Below, one piece after another: positions 1 through 11,943 of a stretch of DNA of 64,000 nt. The position numbers and the translations under genes are program-made. Every line of letters starts with the position of its first letter. The first letter of the stretch is position 1. The notes beneath the pieces were generated by a model. The model searched no databases. It worked only from the letters and a program-made list of their open reading frames with translations, and had not been told where the DNA came from. This DNA is from Clarkia xantiana subsp. parviflora (Eukaryota > Streptophyta > Magnoliopsida > Myrtales > Onagraceae): the NCBI GenBank assembly GCA_036873135.1, contig JAPTYO010000010.1, positions 11,136,634 to 11,200,633 on the forward strand, read 5' to 3'.

Positions 1-1737
1 CCATGAACTTGTATTTCATTGTAAGGGCTTTCCATTGACACCAAAAACACCTAAAACTGAGCCCGGACGAGGGAGAACCGAGCTCCCGAAGTTGGGTCTG
101 CAATTTGTAAAATCTGTTCCTAGGTTGAAGATGAAGTTGACCACGACCGACCAACTTTGACCGATCCGTATGGGCCACCCAGAGGTCGAAACGCGGTGCC
201 GTTTGCGTCGTTGGACTCGTATTTGAATCCTCTACTTGCAGTAATTTTTGGGAATTTTTCTGAGATGGTAAAAAATGCAGTGAATAATGAGATATCAGGT
301 CTTTACATAGTTTTACGTGCCGTGATGGGAAGAGTGAATCTGAAAATCTGAATTGGACATTAGAAAATTTGAATTCTGAATAAGAGGCTCGAAGTTTAGT
401 GGACTGTGTGGTTTGGACAGGTCTTAAACTCATTATTGTATTATTTTAGGGGGATCGGATCGGCATAGCGGTTGACGTTCGTTTTGGGGGTTTCGGTTGA
501 TGTAAGTAGTTTTAGCTTATTCCTATATTTACAAAATAAATATTTTCTGCATTGCATGAAGTTTCAAAGATAAGCCATTTTCGAGCATGAATATAATTTT
601 CGTATTTTGAAATTCGGATCAAGTGCTTGAAGTTCTGTTATGAATTACGTATATTTTGATGTGCTCAATTTTGCAAGAATGTTTCCGTGATATGCCTTGA
701 TATAATTTTTTTTTATGGAAATTGTTAATGGAAACCTAATTTATGAAGTTCGACTTTGGTCTCGGAAACCTATTTTATGAAATGCGACTTTTATCTCGGA
801 AAACCTATTTGATGAAGTTCGACCTCCGTCTCTGACTCTGTGCTCGTAAGTCTGGCTACGATCTGAACCCTTACGAGGGCCCCTCCGGCGTATGCATACG
901 AAGATCGATCGACTCTGGCCGACCCAGCGGAATATCTGGGCCCTATATCCTTCCAATTGTGGAAAACATTGGAGCCGACTCAGCGGCATACCTGGGCTCT
1001 GCATCCTTCCAATGGGGGAAAACATTGGAGCCTTCATGCAGGCATCGTAGGCGTGGTGAAAAGACTAGAGCAACCTATGATCTGATATGTTCTGAATTTT
1101 CGATTAAGTTCGAAACCTCTGATTCTGTTCTGTTCCGTTCCGACTTTCGATTATGTTTGAAGCCTTTGTTTCTGATTGACCTCCGACTCTGATCCGTTTC
1201 TGAATTTTGACAAGTTATGCATCAACTGTTTAACTTTCAACTTTGATCAAATATGTTACGTAGAAACTTTTGAACTCTGCATTATTTTGACGTTCTTTGA
1301 AAACATTTATAGTCATTATGACCTAAGTATAAATATATGTATATATGTATATATTTTCTGAGAGCTTGATCCAGTAGGGATAAGTGACCACTACTTACTA
1401 AGTTGCTCCCCAGCAACTTATCCCCAATTATTCTACACATTTTCAGATCGGGAGGGAGATAACGACGGGAACATCTCTGAGGATTAGGCGAACCGTTCGT
1501 GAAGGAGTTGAGAGATCCTAGACGGCGACTTGAGTTATTTTTATTTTGGACTTGGTTAGTTTGTTTGGATATTCAGCTATTTGGGTATTTGGAACACTAT
1601 AAACTGTAAACCCTCGGAGTTGGTTGTTTTTCGGATGTTATCACTTTTGAAGTTTTAAGGCTTCATTATTTTCCATAAGGGTTTAGGAAATAATGGCCGG
1701 TCACACCCGGAGTTTGGTAAATTTTCGGGGCGTGACA
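1..1737 (+). repeat. 3' part of a long terminal repeat, probably Gypsy type
   Basis: Non-coding stretch that ends with GGGGCGTGACA at 1727-1737, the kind of terminus seen in many plant Ty3/Gypsy LTRs. It contains LTR-like internal repeats: GAAGTTCGAC-type phrases at about 745-825 and a duplicated CATCCTTCCAAT/GGAAAACATTGGAGCC block at about 945-1035. No gag or pol reading frame is present, so this is either a solo LTR or the end of an element lying to the left of the window. The left end and the target duplication are outside the window. The family assignment rests on general resemblance only. Confidence 0.5.
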
Positions 1738-3210
1738 AGACAAAAGTCCACTCCAACCAATGTGGGACTAAGGTTCGGCCGAACCACCTATTAAGGGAGG
1801 GAGGTCCAATTTTGAGCCTCCCATGTCAATTAGGAATTGGGTCAAGCCCAATTAACCTAGTGTGACATTTACCCAATTATCTTAGATAACATCCTTAATA
1901 TTAACGGATTACCATTTACAGCGTCACGTCACCATATTCTAACACTTATCATCAATCATCTTTTGCAATCAATCATCTTTTGCATTAAATTGTATATATA
2001 CGATACTATCAGAAAGAACGTGCTATGTGAATCATTTGATTCTTCATGTTCAACATGGTAAAAAAGTATTAGAGGAGTGTAAATGCAATGTGATTCTTAC
2101 TGATGTTATTGGTAATTTAGTTGGTTAGGAGCTACAACCCTTCGAGTTTATGATGTAAATAATGAGAAATCACATTATCAACTTAAAAGCTATCATTAAA
2201 GGGTTATTGATTTTTATGATTTTTAGTTCAATGTACTATAATAATTTATCTATTTATACTTAGTATGTCACCCCGCGCGATGCGCGAGAATGCACCCTAG
2301 TAGTTAGTAATTTGTTTAGTGTTTAAATTTCAGTTAGTAATTTCATGATTAACCGTTATCCATAGAATTATAATTATATTTGATTATGTTTAATTCGGTT
2401 TTAAAAAATTACATGTAGCGAAATTAGTGAATTTAAAAGCTTTAAAACACACCAAAATCAACGAGGGTGTCACGTCAACTTCTAGTTTCAACGTAATTAA
2501 ATAATATTTTATAATTTTAATCTCTACAAATTTCACCCAAAAAAAATCTCTACAAAAATATATTTGTTTCTTTTAATTTATGATAATATTAGTTATTATT
2601 GAATATCGTAACTAAAGATTCACAACTTTTTTACCTGATATACCAATGAATTTTTCATGTGAAATTAGAGATAAAAATCTTATGAATGATATATGACATC
2701 ATATATTTCTAACTTACGTACACCGCTATAAACAATTAATTAATAATAAAATAAATAACATTGTTTAGTATATTAATTTAAAAAACCAGTTTACACAAAT
2801 CAATTATACCCTAAGTTTTTATTGAGTAGAATCACACATAAATCGGTATGTGTTGTGACAACTATATAACTATATATGATTTATTTGGATAAACAATTAT
2901 AAAGGGATCATAAATGGGCAAGTTATATTAAATAAAACTGTTTATTTTCTTCTATTACTTGGCATTTGGCAAAATAAAGCTCTTTTTTATTTCAAGTTTT
3001 CCTTTTTCCATTTTAATTAATTTTAATAATGAGAGAGTTTCCTGCTACTGTTTGTCTATGTACTGTCTGCTACCTTCCCAACGTGGTATCGCTCGATAGA
3101 TTCAGATTCACCCCTCGACCCAGATAACCCACCACGCTCTTCTTTTCTGAGCTTCTATACTCCACATTGCAGTCTATCTGAGTGTTGAGAAGGGTTCAGT
3201 TGAGCTGCTG
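1738..3210. other. spacer and upstream region of GAUT11, with a Helitron-like end
   Basis: No coding sequence seen. At 2271-2300 there is a GC hairpin (CGCGC-GAT-GCGCG) in otherwise AT-rich DNA, followed nine bases later by CTAG and then T. This is the form of a plant Helitron 3' terminus (hairpin, short gap, CTRR, T). I could not fix a 5' TC terminus with confidence. From about 3050 the base composition rises and becomes pyrimidine-rich (3110-3180), as expected for the promoter and leader of the gene that starts at 3312. Confidence 0.4.
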
Positions 3211-3289
3211 ATGCGCTGGCGCCGTCCACCGGCGGTTTATTGACGGAAATCTGGATATGGATCAGCATGCATTCTTGATTCGTTGCTGA
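3211..3289 (+). promoter_or_regulatory. two short upstream ORFs in the GAUT11 leader
   Basis: Two complete ORFs of ten codons plus stop lie just before the GAUT11 start: 3211-3243 and 3257-3289. The main ATG follows at 3312, in a different frame from the second uORF. In plants, short leader ORFs usually lower translation of the main ORF. The transcription start is not mapped, so their presence in the mRNA is inferred from their closeness to the coding start. Confidence 0.45.
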
Positions 3290-3311
3290 ATTGCGTAATA
3301 AAGGGACGGAG

Positions 3312-6030
3312 ATGAAGCGGCGGCCGGCCGATTACCGGCGCTCCGTCCGGAGGAGGCTTTGGTATTGGATCTGGTTAGTTCTCGGATTGTTTACTGTTGC
3401 TGGATTGGTGTTGTTCGTCATCCACCACAATCACAATCAGGATCCAGTCATTAAGCCCTCGGAGGTACGAATCCAATCTGATTTGATCGGATTTTCCAAT
3501 TCTTCGTTGATTAGGATTGAATCTGCTGCAATCAGATTAACTGGCAGTTCAGGAGAAGAGTATGTGATCTCAGCTCGTTCGATTTGGCATGGTTGATTTG
3601 CTTTGGATTTGATTAGTTCTGCTGTATTTGTTTATGTATCATCCTCGTTGATTGGGACTCTTGAGTAACTCACATCAAGTTACAAAGAAGGGCATGCTTA
3701 AAAATCTTATCTTTGTTATTTTGAATGGTACGCTGCAGGGGCAGTCAGTAAGACAGTAACTGTGTCTTCACTATGTTAACTCTCATTCATTCGGTAGTTG
3801 TGATCGATAAATGGTGTTTGTTAAAGATCAAATCCCGATTTACAGTTGCCGAAATAAGCTAGACTGACATGATTATCTACAAATTCGATAATGATACTGT
3901 CATTTCATTGGGATTTTGTAGTTAGATCCAGAAGTGTTTAAGGATATCTCTCTATTGATAAAAGTAAAACTAATGTGAAGCTCTTCTTTTGGCTCTCTAC
4001 ATCATCTAACATGAGGAGAGAGCGAATCTTATGACGAAGCTCTTTCTGTCTTCTTGGTCAATTGCAAATATCCTCACTTAGTTATAAAGATGGGCCAGTT
4101 TTTATCTGCAAACTTCTTATATATAAAAAAGCAGAAACTTATCATCACATTACATCTTTAGACTGAGAACTTTTATTTGTTTGGGATCTCCACCCCATTT
4201 AGTAATCCGATAGTGGATTGGAGTTTGCCATATTAGCATCGTATTGTAGTTGAAAATCAGGTGTTATTGCAATTCGTATTTTCATGGATGGATAAGAAAC
4301 AGCTATGGCCTCAGCTAACTTGAAGAAGTTTGTCACTAACACAAAAGTCTTCTGCAATTTTTTTTTTTTTTTTTGCATTTCTTATTCAAGAATTTAATTT
4401 AGTCCAGATCCAGAGATATTTGTATCCATACTATTATTCAGAGACACATTACCATAGATTTTATTAAATTAATGCTGCTGAGGTCTGTGAGATCTTCCCT
4501 TTGATGGTTATACTAGAGGTGTTTTTTCTGCAATGTCTCCTTTTACTATGTATGATATGATATTTCAAAAAGAAAAGTTCTGGGGTGTAGATGTGTTATG
4601 TCTTCTTCTATATGTCATGGCTGTGGATAAATAATCCGATGCTAAATGCCTTACTTTGATTACATTTACAGGAGAAGAATGCAAGTTTCAGTTTCAATAT
4701 GGCAAAGCAGAAAACCTTTAATTTCACCGAGGAAATGGGCAGCGCGATTTCATTTTCTCGACAATTAACCGAGCAAATGACCCTCGCCAAAGCCTACATT
4801 GTGATAGCAAAAGAGCATAACAACCTCTACCTTGCATGGCAGCTGAGCTCCAATGTCCAAAAATGCCAACTTTTGCTCGCCAAAGCTGCCATGCAAGGCG
4901 AACCCATCAAATTAACCGAGGCAGAGCCGATAATCAAATCCCTATCATCCCTCATCTACAAGGCGCAAGACGCACATTACGACATTGCCACAACAATCGT
5001 AACCCTTAAATCTCATATCCAAGCCCTTGAAGCTCGAGCAGCCGCAGCAACAGTCCAGAGCGTGGTTTTTGGAGAGATGGCAGCCGAAACACTTCCCAAG
5101 AACATCCATTGCTCGATTCTCAAACTCAGTGCAGATTGGGTTCAGAAAACAAACCTAAAAGGGCTAGCAGATGAAGTAAACAACTCTCCAAGACTTGTTG
5201 ACAACAATCTGTACCATTTCTGCTTGTTTTCAGACAATGTTCTGAGCACTGCTGTAGTTGTCAATTCCACTGTCTGCAACGCCGAGCACCCAAAACAGCT
5301 CGTGTTCCATATCGTGACAAACAGTGTCAGCTACGCAGCAATGCAGTCGTGGTTTCTTGGCAACGACTTCAAAGGAGCTACCATAGAAGTGCAGAACATC
5401 GAGAAATTATCTATACTCCATGGCTCTGATTCTCTTAAACTGACCCACCTCAGATTTTACATCCCAGAAATTTATCCTCAGTTGGAGAAGGTTGTGTTTC
5501 TTGATGATGATGTTGTTGTCCAGAAAGAACTGGCATCTCTTTTCTCACTGGAGCTGCACGGAAATGTCAACGGTGCGGTCGAGACATGTCTTGAATCATT
5601 TCATAGACTCTACAAGTATCTGAACTTCTCAAACCCGATCATCAGCTCAAAGTTTGATCCTCAAGCATGCGCGTGGGCTTTCGGGATGAACGTGTTTGAT
5701 TTGATTGCGTGGAGAAAAGCAAATGTGACAGCAAGGTACCATTTTTGGCAGCAGCAGAATCTGGATCAGTCTCTGTGGAGATTAGGCACTCTGCCCCCTG
5801 CACTCTTGGCTTTCTATGGACTGACAGAGCCATTGGATAAGAGATGGCATGTTCTTGGCTTGGGATACGATGCAAGTATCGATAGCCGTTTGATAGAGAG
5901 CGCGGCGGTGGTTCATTTCAACGGCAACTTGAAACCGTGGCTGAAGCTGGGTATCACTCGGTACAAACCCATTTGGGAAAGGTATGTAAATACGAGCCAC
6001 CCGTATCTTCGGGACTGTGTGGCTAGGTGA
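3312..6030 (+). CDS. GAUT11: galacturonosyltransferase, GAUT11 type
   Basis: Golgi type II glycosyltransferase (family GT8) of pectin synthesis. GAUTs add galacturonic acid from UDP-GalA to homogalacturonan. Two exons: 3312-3464 and 4672-6030, with a GT donor at 3465 and an AG acceptor at 4670-4671, joined in phase 0 (503 aa). The ATG at 3312 is chosen because the Arg-rich cytosolic tail and membrane anchor (residues about 1-37, WIWLVLGLF and following) match the GAUT11 N terminus. The DDD metal/UDP-binding motif is at residues 329-331 and HFNGNLKPW at 466-474. Arabidopsis GAUT11 is about 537 aa. The difference is one internal gap of about 34 residues near residue 300, just before LRFYIPE. 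The reading frame is open, so the gene is probably functional unless that loop is essential. The C-terminal half matches GAUT11 better than GAUT10, 13 or 15. Confidence 0.93.
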
Positions 6031-7391
6031 AGCATTTGAATCGGGTCGACCCGACCCGATCGAGGAAAAGTAGAGATTTTGGTGATAGGGATTTTTGTCT
6101 TTCCTTCATTTTTTATGAATGGAGCTATAACAGTCTCTTTCTTCATAATCCTAGACAGCTATTTTTATAGGTGAAACAGAATAGTTACCATACATGATTG
6201 AGGGTATTTACTTGTTAGAATTTCTGCAAGTTGTACAATAGTACTTTTTAATTTTTCTGATTGGAAATTTTCTGCTGAATTGAATAGTTCAGCTAATTTG
6301 GATTTTGAGGAAATTTATTTGCTCCGCTAAATGTTTACGTGACGTAAAAAAATAACATGTGAACGTGATATTATTTTCATCATATTTGTCATTATCATCT
6401 TCATAGTATTCTACATCTTCAAACTTCAAAGAATTATTGTTAAAAGAATCAAACTCCGAAGCATGTTTCTGTGTTCGCAACAACCCAAAAATATGGGTTT
6501 GAAGTGATTTTGGGTTTGGATTTGGATTCGTACCCAAAGAGTTCGGATATTAAAAAACTGACTTAATAACCAGGCCCATAGCACTCGAATTATTATTATT
6601 ATTATTATTATTATTATTTTAAAAAAGAGTTAGCTAGTCAAACTTCTAATTTTCGAGCAATTTTTTTCTGTCGTTATGGTTTCTGTCTACGTAAGCTCTT
6701 TTAATTTATGCTAATATGAATTCACCAATAAATAAAATTGAATGTTTGAAACAAAAGTATCCAACTAAATGCTCAATTGAAAGGAACCATTGAATGTCCA
6801 ATTGAAACTATACTATAATTATTTCAATTTATTGATGAATCTGTGTTGACTATATGTCAAAAGACAATATAATGTGTCAATTGCTTAAAATTAGAAATTT
6901 AGGTAAGTTTTAAAAAGAATATCTAGGTAATGATTTGTGATTGGATCAAAGTACATGTAGTAGTGATTTGGTTAAATAACCTAAAAAATATATATTTTAA
7001 GTTTGATGATTTAAAAAAGAAACAAAAACATAATATGAACATGAAGAAAATAATATATACCTAGATTACTTGGATCAAATAGTAAAACGAGTTGTATTTT
7101 TGAAGTGAACCGAATTCGAATTCCGCTGAATTAATATTAAATTTCCCGACCTAATTTAAAAACAATCTTTCTACATAAAAAAATATACATCAATATTATG
7201 TCCTTTTCCATTAACTTGTATTTATTAATATAATCATTAAACAACATTTTAAAAGATAAATAACATAAATAACATAAATTTAAACCGACAAGTAATATTC
7301 ACAATCATAAATAAATAACAGCCAAAAAAAAAAAAAAAAAAAACATTTGCACAAACATAAATTAGCCCTTATTTTGTTTCCGACATATTTT
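6031..7391. other. spacer between GAUT11 and the sulfotransferase
   Basis: AT-rich. It holds the 3' ends of two convergent genes, an (ATT)n microsatellite at about 6589-6618, and a poly-A run at 7325-7343. A fragment at 7066-7130 (ATAGTAAAACGAGTTG) resembles the short SINE family seen at 35527 but is degraded. No gene seen. Confidence 0.6.
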
Positions 7392-9321
7392 TCAGAAAGT
7401 CAAACCCGAACCACGAAACTTTTCACGAGTAATACAATCAATTCGATGAATCATCTCCGGCGACAGATGATTCTTCCAATCACCGACCTTACCTTGTCTG
7501 AAAAACGCAGCATGTTTGACTCCCCATCGATTCACCCCCGTCTTGTTGACCTCCATATTGCTCATCCTATCAAAGCTGCATAATTCCAGAATCTCATCCA
7601 CTCCTCCCCTCGCCTCTTCGTCGCCGGTGAACGGCCGCCCTAGAAACGCCGCCAGCTTCCTCAGCTGACCCGACCCGTCTTTCTTCCAATCCTCGTACTT
7701 CATGAACAACACCTTTTCCGGCCTCTCCGAGCTCGCTTTCCAGTACTCCGAAACGTGTTCCCAGAACGGCCCGAACGCGTAGTCGCCGCCGCAGAACATC
7801 TCGAAGGCGATCTCTAGGGTTAGCAGCCGGACTTTCTCCGGCACCATCGTGCTTCCCTTGTATTAGGAAAAATCTATCTTAGGCGTGTAGATATATCCTC
7901 ATAACAATTAGTTACTAGTATTATTATATATTTTTCGCCAAAAAGATTTATTAAATCGTGTTTTGATAGACGTTCCAGACGGTTGAGTTTCGAGAAACAA
8001 CCGACGACATCGTTGTAAATCAGAAATTTGGAGTCTTAATATGCAAGAGAGGTACTACTTAAGTCCAATAGGAATTCATCATTTTCTAGGGCCAAGTGAG
8101 GACAACGGATTTTAGTCAGGCTGGGTTGGACTTAGTGAGAACAGTCGCTCGGGATTAGGAGTGTGATAGAATGGTATCAGAGCCGACCCGTGACCGTGAT
8201 CGGGCTCGTGGACCAAGGGCTATCGGCCCCCGGAGTTCCGACCACCTACCGGGGCAAATGATTTTGGGCCGCGACGAGAACGTTGCGCGCATTAAAGGGT
8301 AGATTGTAATATCCACATGCTTGTGTACCACGTCGGTTGGAAATCAGAAATTTGGACTGAGCTTAGACCTATGTGAACTACATGATTCACCTTAACCGAT
8401 CAAAACTCTAAATTGCTCAAGTAACCGAGCTAGAGGGCTTGCTCTACCCCATCCCTAATTATCTAAACATGTTTAATATAAGTTTAGATTAATGCGAGCA
8501 CTTAATTAGAAAAATCAAATCATAGCTGATTTTAAATAGTTAAAACTCTAAATAATTAATTATAAAAAACACAACAAAACTTTTAAAAGTCACAAAAACT
8601 CCTAAAAAAGTAGTTTTTCATTAAGAAAAATTACTTAGATACCAATTTCTTAAGTACATGCCCTAATTATATATACCTTGATGTCGGAAAGAAACTTCCA
8701 CATGGAGACCAGAACATCTTTCGGCTCCCGACACATGTACACGATCTTGCACCCGTCGTCCAGTGTTCTCACATTCTCCGGCAGCACAGAATACGGCACG
8801 TGGCATCCTAAGATTCTCGGAGATTCCAGAATCTCAGGATCGCATATAGGCGCTGTCCTGAGCAGGTTCAAGTCCAAAAACGGCACGCATTGGTGGGGAG
8901 TGCGGTGGAGGAGAGGGTGCGTTTCGATGCTGACACGTGTCCTGTTCACGACGGAGAAGGCTAGGGCTTTTAGCCACGTGGTGCCGCACTTAGGCGGCGT
9001 AACGAGGAGAATGTCAGTGAGTCGGGGTTTGAAGTGTTGTTGCATCCACAGAACGGCTTCGAGGCCGTGATCGGGTCGGAACCAGAAACCACGGTATTGG
9101 TAGAGGTGTTCGTTGAGCCAGCAGCCGTGCTTCGTCGGAAGTGAAGGGATGACGGTGTCTTTGTAGTTACGGTAGGTCTGCAGTACTGGATCTTCTTCGG
9201 CGTTGACTTTGGGTTTCTCACTAGCGTCGTTGATGAAGAGTTGATGGGATTGTTGAGCGGCGATGAGATGAAGATTTGGGATTTGGAGAAGAGAGAGGTT
9301 TGGGGTTTGGGGAGATAACAT
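7392..9321 (-). CDS. cytosolic PAPS-dependent sulfotransferase (SOT family)
   Basis: Transfers sulfate from PAPS to a hydroxyl on a small molecule (flavonoid, brassinosteroid or hydroxyjasmonate in known members). Two exons read on the minus strand: 9321-8677 and 7856-7392, with a GT donor at 8676-8675 and an AG acceptor at 7858-7857, phase 0, giving 369 aa. The PAPS 5'-phosphosulfate loop PPKCGTTW is at residues 109-116 (K111). The likely catalytic His is H174 in CHVPY. The 3'-phosphate-binding Arg/Ser are R198 and S206 in CREPKDVLVS. The C-terminal PAPS motif RQGKVGDW is at 335-342. The protein ends GSGLTF, as in ST2a-like and flavonol SOTs. Plant SOTs are usually 320-360 aa and many are intronless, so the intron of 820 bp is notable. 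The acceptor substrate cannot be read from the sequence. Confidence 0.92.
7975..8450 (+). mobile_element. TRIM-like retroelement remnant in the sulfotransferase intron
   Basis: TGGTATCAGAGC at 8172-8183 is the initiator-tRNA-Met primer-binding sequence found just inside the left repeat of plant LTR elements. About 120 bp later a new repeat begins with TGTAATATCC at 8305. The phrase AAATCAGAAATTTGGA occurs both before the PBS (about 8018) and after it (about 8340), consistent with two diverged terminal repeats around a tiny internal region with no coding capacity. This fits a terminal-repeat retrotransposon in miniature. The outer borders are approximate. Confidence 0.6.
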
Positions 9322-9391
9322 TTTGGGAATTGTATGGATTTAGGGATGTGCTGATGCATGGTGATATTTACGTAGCATCCATCTCTGTCTT

Positions 9392-9399
9392 TATTTATA
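9392..9399 (-). promoter_or_regulatory. TATA box of the sulfotransferase gene
   Basis: TATAAATA on the minus strand, about 70 bp upstream of the ATG at 9321, so transcription would start near 9365. The first ATG after that point (9359) is not the SOT start: it opens a 129-codon ORF in another frame that overlaps the SOT coding sequence. Confidence 0.5.
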
Positions 9400-9449
9400 G
9401 TAAGTTATACACCATTCTAGGACGATACAACAGTTAGCATAGGGTTAAT

Positions 9450-9955
9450 AACCTCTATAAATTATAAACTATCTGAACTTTCACCCCCACGTTCAAAGTG
9501 TCTGATGTTAAAATGGAGTGTCTAGGTTTCATTTTTTTTAAAATTTGGTGTCTCGGTGTGATTACTTTAGAGAAGACATTTACGACGAACCCAACTGTCA
9601 AATTTGACTTCCCATGCATGCTACACTCTCACCACCTTACCAGGACCACCACCTAAGTAAATCCCGCTCTGTTGTCGCTGAAAATTGCTACGCACCACTC
9701 TGCTGGAAATATTTTCTTTTTAATGTTCACGTTTTGAGAGAAATTTGACGATTTTATGAAAAGTAAATAGTGATAGATTATGGGTGGGTGAGTATGTTGA
9801 TGGAAATGATTGAAGCGAGAGAAAAAGACGTGCAGAGACTCCAAAATTTAACAAAAATGAAATCTGGAACGGTCCGTTTCAACATTTCAAACTTCAGACA
9901 CCAAATTTCAACGTTGGTGAAACGTCAGACAATTTATACTTTATACCTGAAATAA
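9450..9955. mobile_element. short non-autonomous DNA element with long diverged inverted ends
   Basis: The left end (about 9455-9555, TATAAACTATCTGAACTTTC, then ACGTTCAAAGTGTCTGATG) pairs with the inverse of the right end (about 9875-9950, reading TATAAATTGTCTGACGTTTC, then ACGTTGAAATTTGGTGTCTG). The interior of about 300 bp has no coding signal. It lies upstream of the sulfotransferase promoter. The arrangement is Mutator-like or MITE-like. Target duplications are not clear. Confidence 0.5.
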
Positions 9956-11366
9956 TTTGTATTCGCATTGAGTCGGTCTATAAAAACTAAATTGTTGATT
10001 ATTAATATTTTCAGTACTATGAGAGTTTTAAACGATATACCTTTAATTTGAGAAAATGTTTATAGTCAGCAACATTTTACTTTTTATGAACTGATTCTGT
10101 ACAAACATCGATTATTTTAAACGTAAAGAAAGCATGTTATGAGTATTTACGGAGCTATTAAGGGTTGGGAGAGAATTGTTCTCATCGGCCTTTGGTGATG
10201 TGTAATTTTCACTTTAAAATGTAATTTTATAGATTTAACCCTTTAAAATTTTATAAATAACTTTAAAATATTTTTTACTTTGATTGTTTGCATTTAATTC
10301 AATTCTTACAACCTCTTAACAAAATTTAGCTACGGGTGCTGTTTTTTAATAGATCCCTAAAACATCTCATGAGTGAACAAAATTTTATAAACGTTTGGAA
10401 TCTTACTTATTTTCTTTTTCCAAAATTTGGAATCTTTTGATTGATTCACTAGTTTTTCCTATAGTCTTAGGTCTAATTACAAGTTCGTAGATACGAGATT
10501 CGTTTTGTATATCCATCATTATTTTAATATCATCCCACGATTGGATCTCTGACTAGTACATGTGATGTGTGGGATTTTCTTCTTTAAGTTTACGCATGAA
10601 ATCTTTTCACGTAATTTTTATAATTTGAAAATTTTATTTAATGCATAAAATATGGTGTAGAACATTACCATTATTTTATCTTTTGATAGAGGTTTCGGTT
10701 CAAAACATAACGAATTGGAATATAAAAATATTAATAACTAATATTTTATCTATTACTGAATGATCTAATATAAAGTACACATTATATTAAGTGTGAAACA
10801 AATATGTTAATTTAAAATTAGTTGAACCAACTAGTAAAACGAGTTTTGTTTTCAGAATTGATTCGATATCAAATCTCGCTGGAGACGTCTTCTTAGGAAG
10901 GGCTTTAATGTTAACGCACCGGTCCCGAAGTGGCGAAAGCAATCTTGTAAAAAAAAAACTGTTAAGAATATCCGGAAAAATTAAATAAGAGATCGGGTAA
11001 GATGTCAACGCTATTTGAAAATAAGTTGTTAATCTACACTTGATCTCCCGATTGTGTGGAAATGAGTTGGAATTGAGTATTCCCAACTGTTACTTGTTCA
11101 ATGCAATACCTTAGCTTAGCTGGTCTGGTCTGGTTACTCTCTTTATAACTCTCACACTCCATCCAAAATCTTTATATCCCCCAGGTTTCGAAGCTATTTA
11201 AGATGCCCCTGAACTTTTTAAAAAGTATCATTGCAGTTAATTAAGTTATACGGTACGTTAGTCATTGTCAATGTTAACTTTTAATCATAAACTTATTATT
11301 TCCAGTATAACGTATCTCATAAATATTAAGTTTATATAATAAGTTACATAATAAGTTATATTTAAA
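9956..11366. other. spacer with a SINE copy
   Basis: AT-rich and without genes. At 10819-10959 there is a plus-strand copy of the short SINE family: GTTGAACCAACTAGTAAAAC, then a CGCTGGAGACG core, then a poly-A run at 10949-10959. It shares the A-box-like start and core with the element at 35527. The rest shows nothing recognisable. Confidence 0.55.
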
Positions 11367-11804
11367 CAAGGGAAAATAACTTATTTTGACTCATGTGTCA
11401 GTTTGGTGTCTCAGATTTAAATTGTTGATATTTAGTGTCCCAATTTTCGGTATTGTTGCTATTTGATTTTCCGTTAGATTTTCCGATTAATTTTAACAGA
11501 TTGAGTTGAATAGACTATTTTGCCCCCCTTTTTTTAAAGCCTCCGATTCTGGCCACCCACCCCGATTCCGGCCACTCACCTCCGATTCCTTGCCACGGCG
11601 GTGCAGCTGCAGCTGGAGAGAACCCTAGATCAGCGTGGAATCAGCCGGAACCCTAAGCCGGCCGTAATCTGATCGTAATCGGCCATAATCCGGCCGAAAT
11701 TGGTCGGAATACCGGAGCCCTAAGTCTCAAATTAGAGCAGTGTTCAGGTCAGACACCAAACAGACAGGCCAAAATTGAGATAGTAAATAGGTTATTTTCC
11801 CTTG
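11367..11804. mobile_element. 438-bp inverted-repeat element with GC-rich core
   Basis: The ends CAAGGGAAAATAAC (11367) and GTTATTTTCCCTTG (ending 11804) are perfect inverses, and TTTGGTGTCT recurs inverted further in. The core at about 11520-11720 is unusually rich in CCGGCC and CCGATTCCGGCC phrases in AT-rich surroundings. It has no coding capacity. The phrase TTGATATTTAGTGTCCCAAT is shared with the element at 48902, so they belong to one broad family. It sits just downstream of the asparaginase gene. Confidence 0.6.
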
Positions 11805-11943
11805 AAACAAATATAACACACATACAGATCATATAACAGCAATATTGTCAAGTGATCATCAACCACAGACGCAGTCAAGAACAAACATCACAATATCATT
11901 CCCACCATGTCAACAATACGAAACCTCCTTAACAAAAATGTTT

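Noticed and set aside
157..1361. Several short ORFs in the first 1.4 kb
   Set aside because: They lie in LTR-type repeat DNA, overlap each other on both strands and match no protein family.
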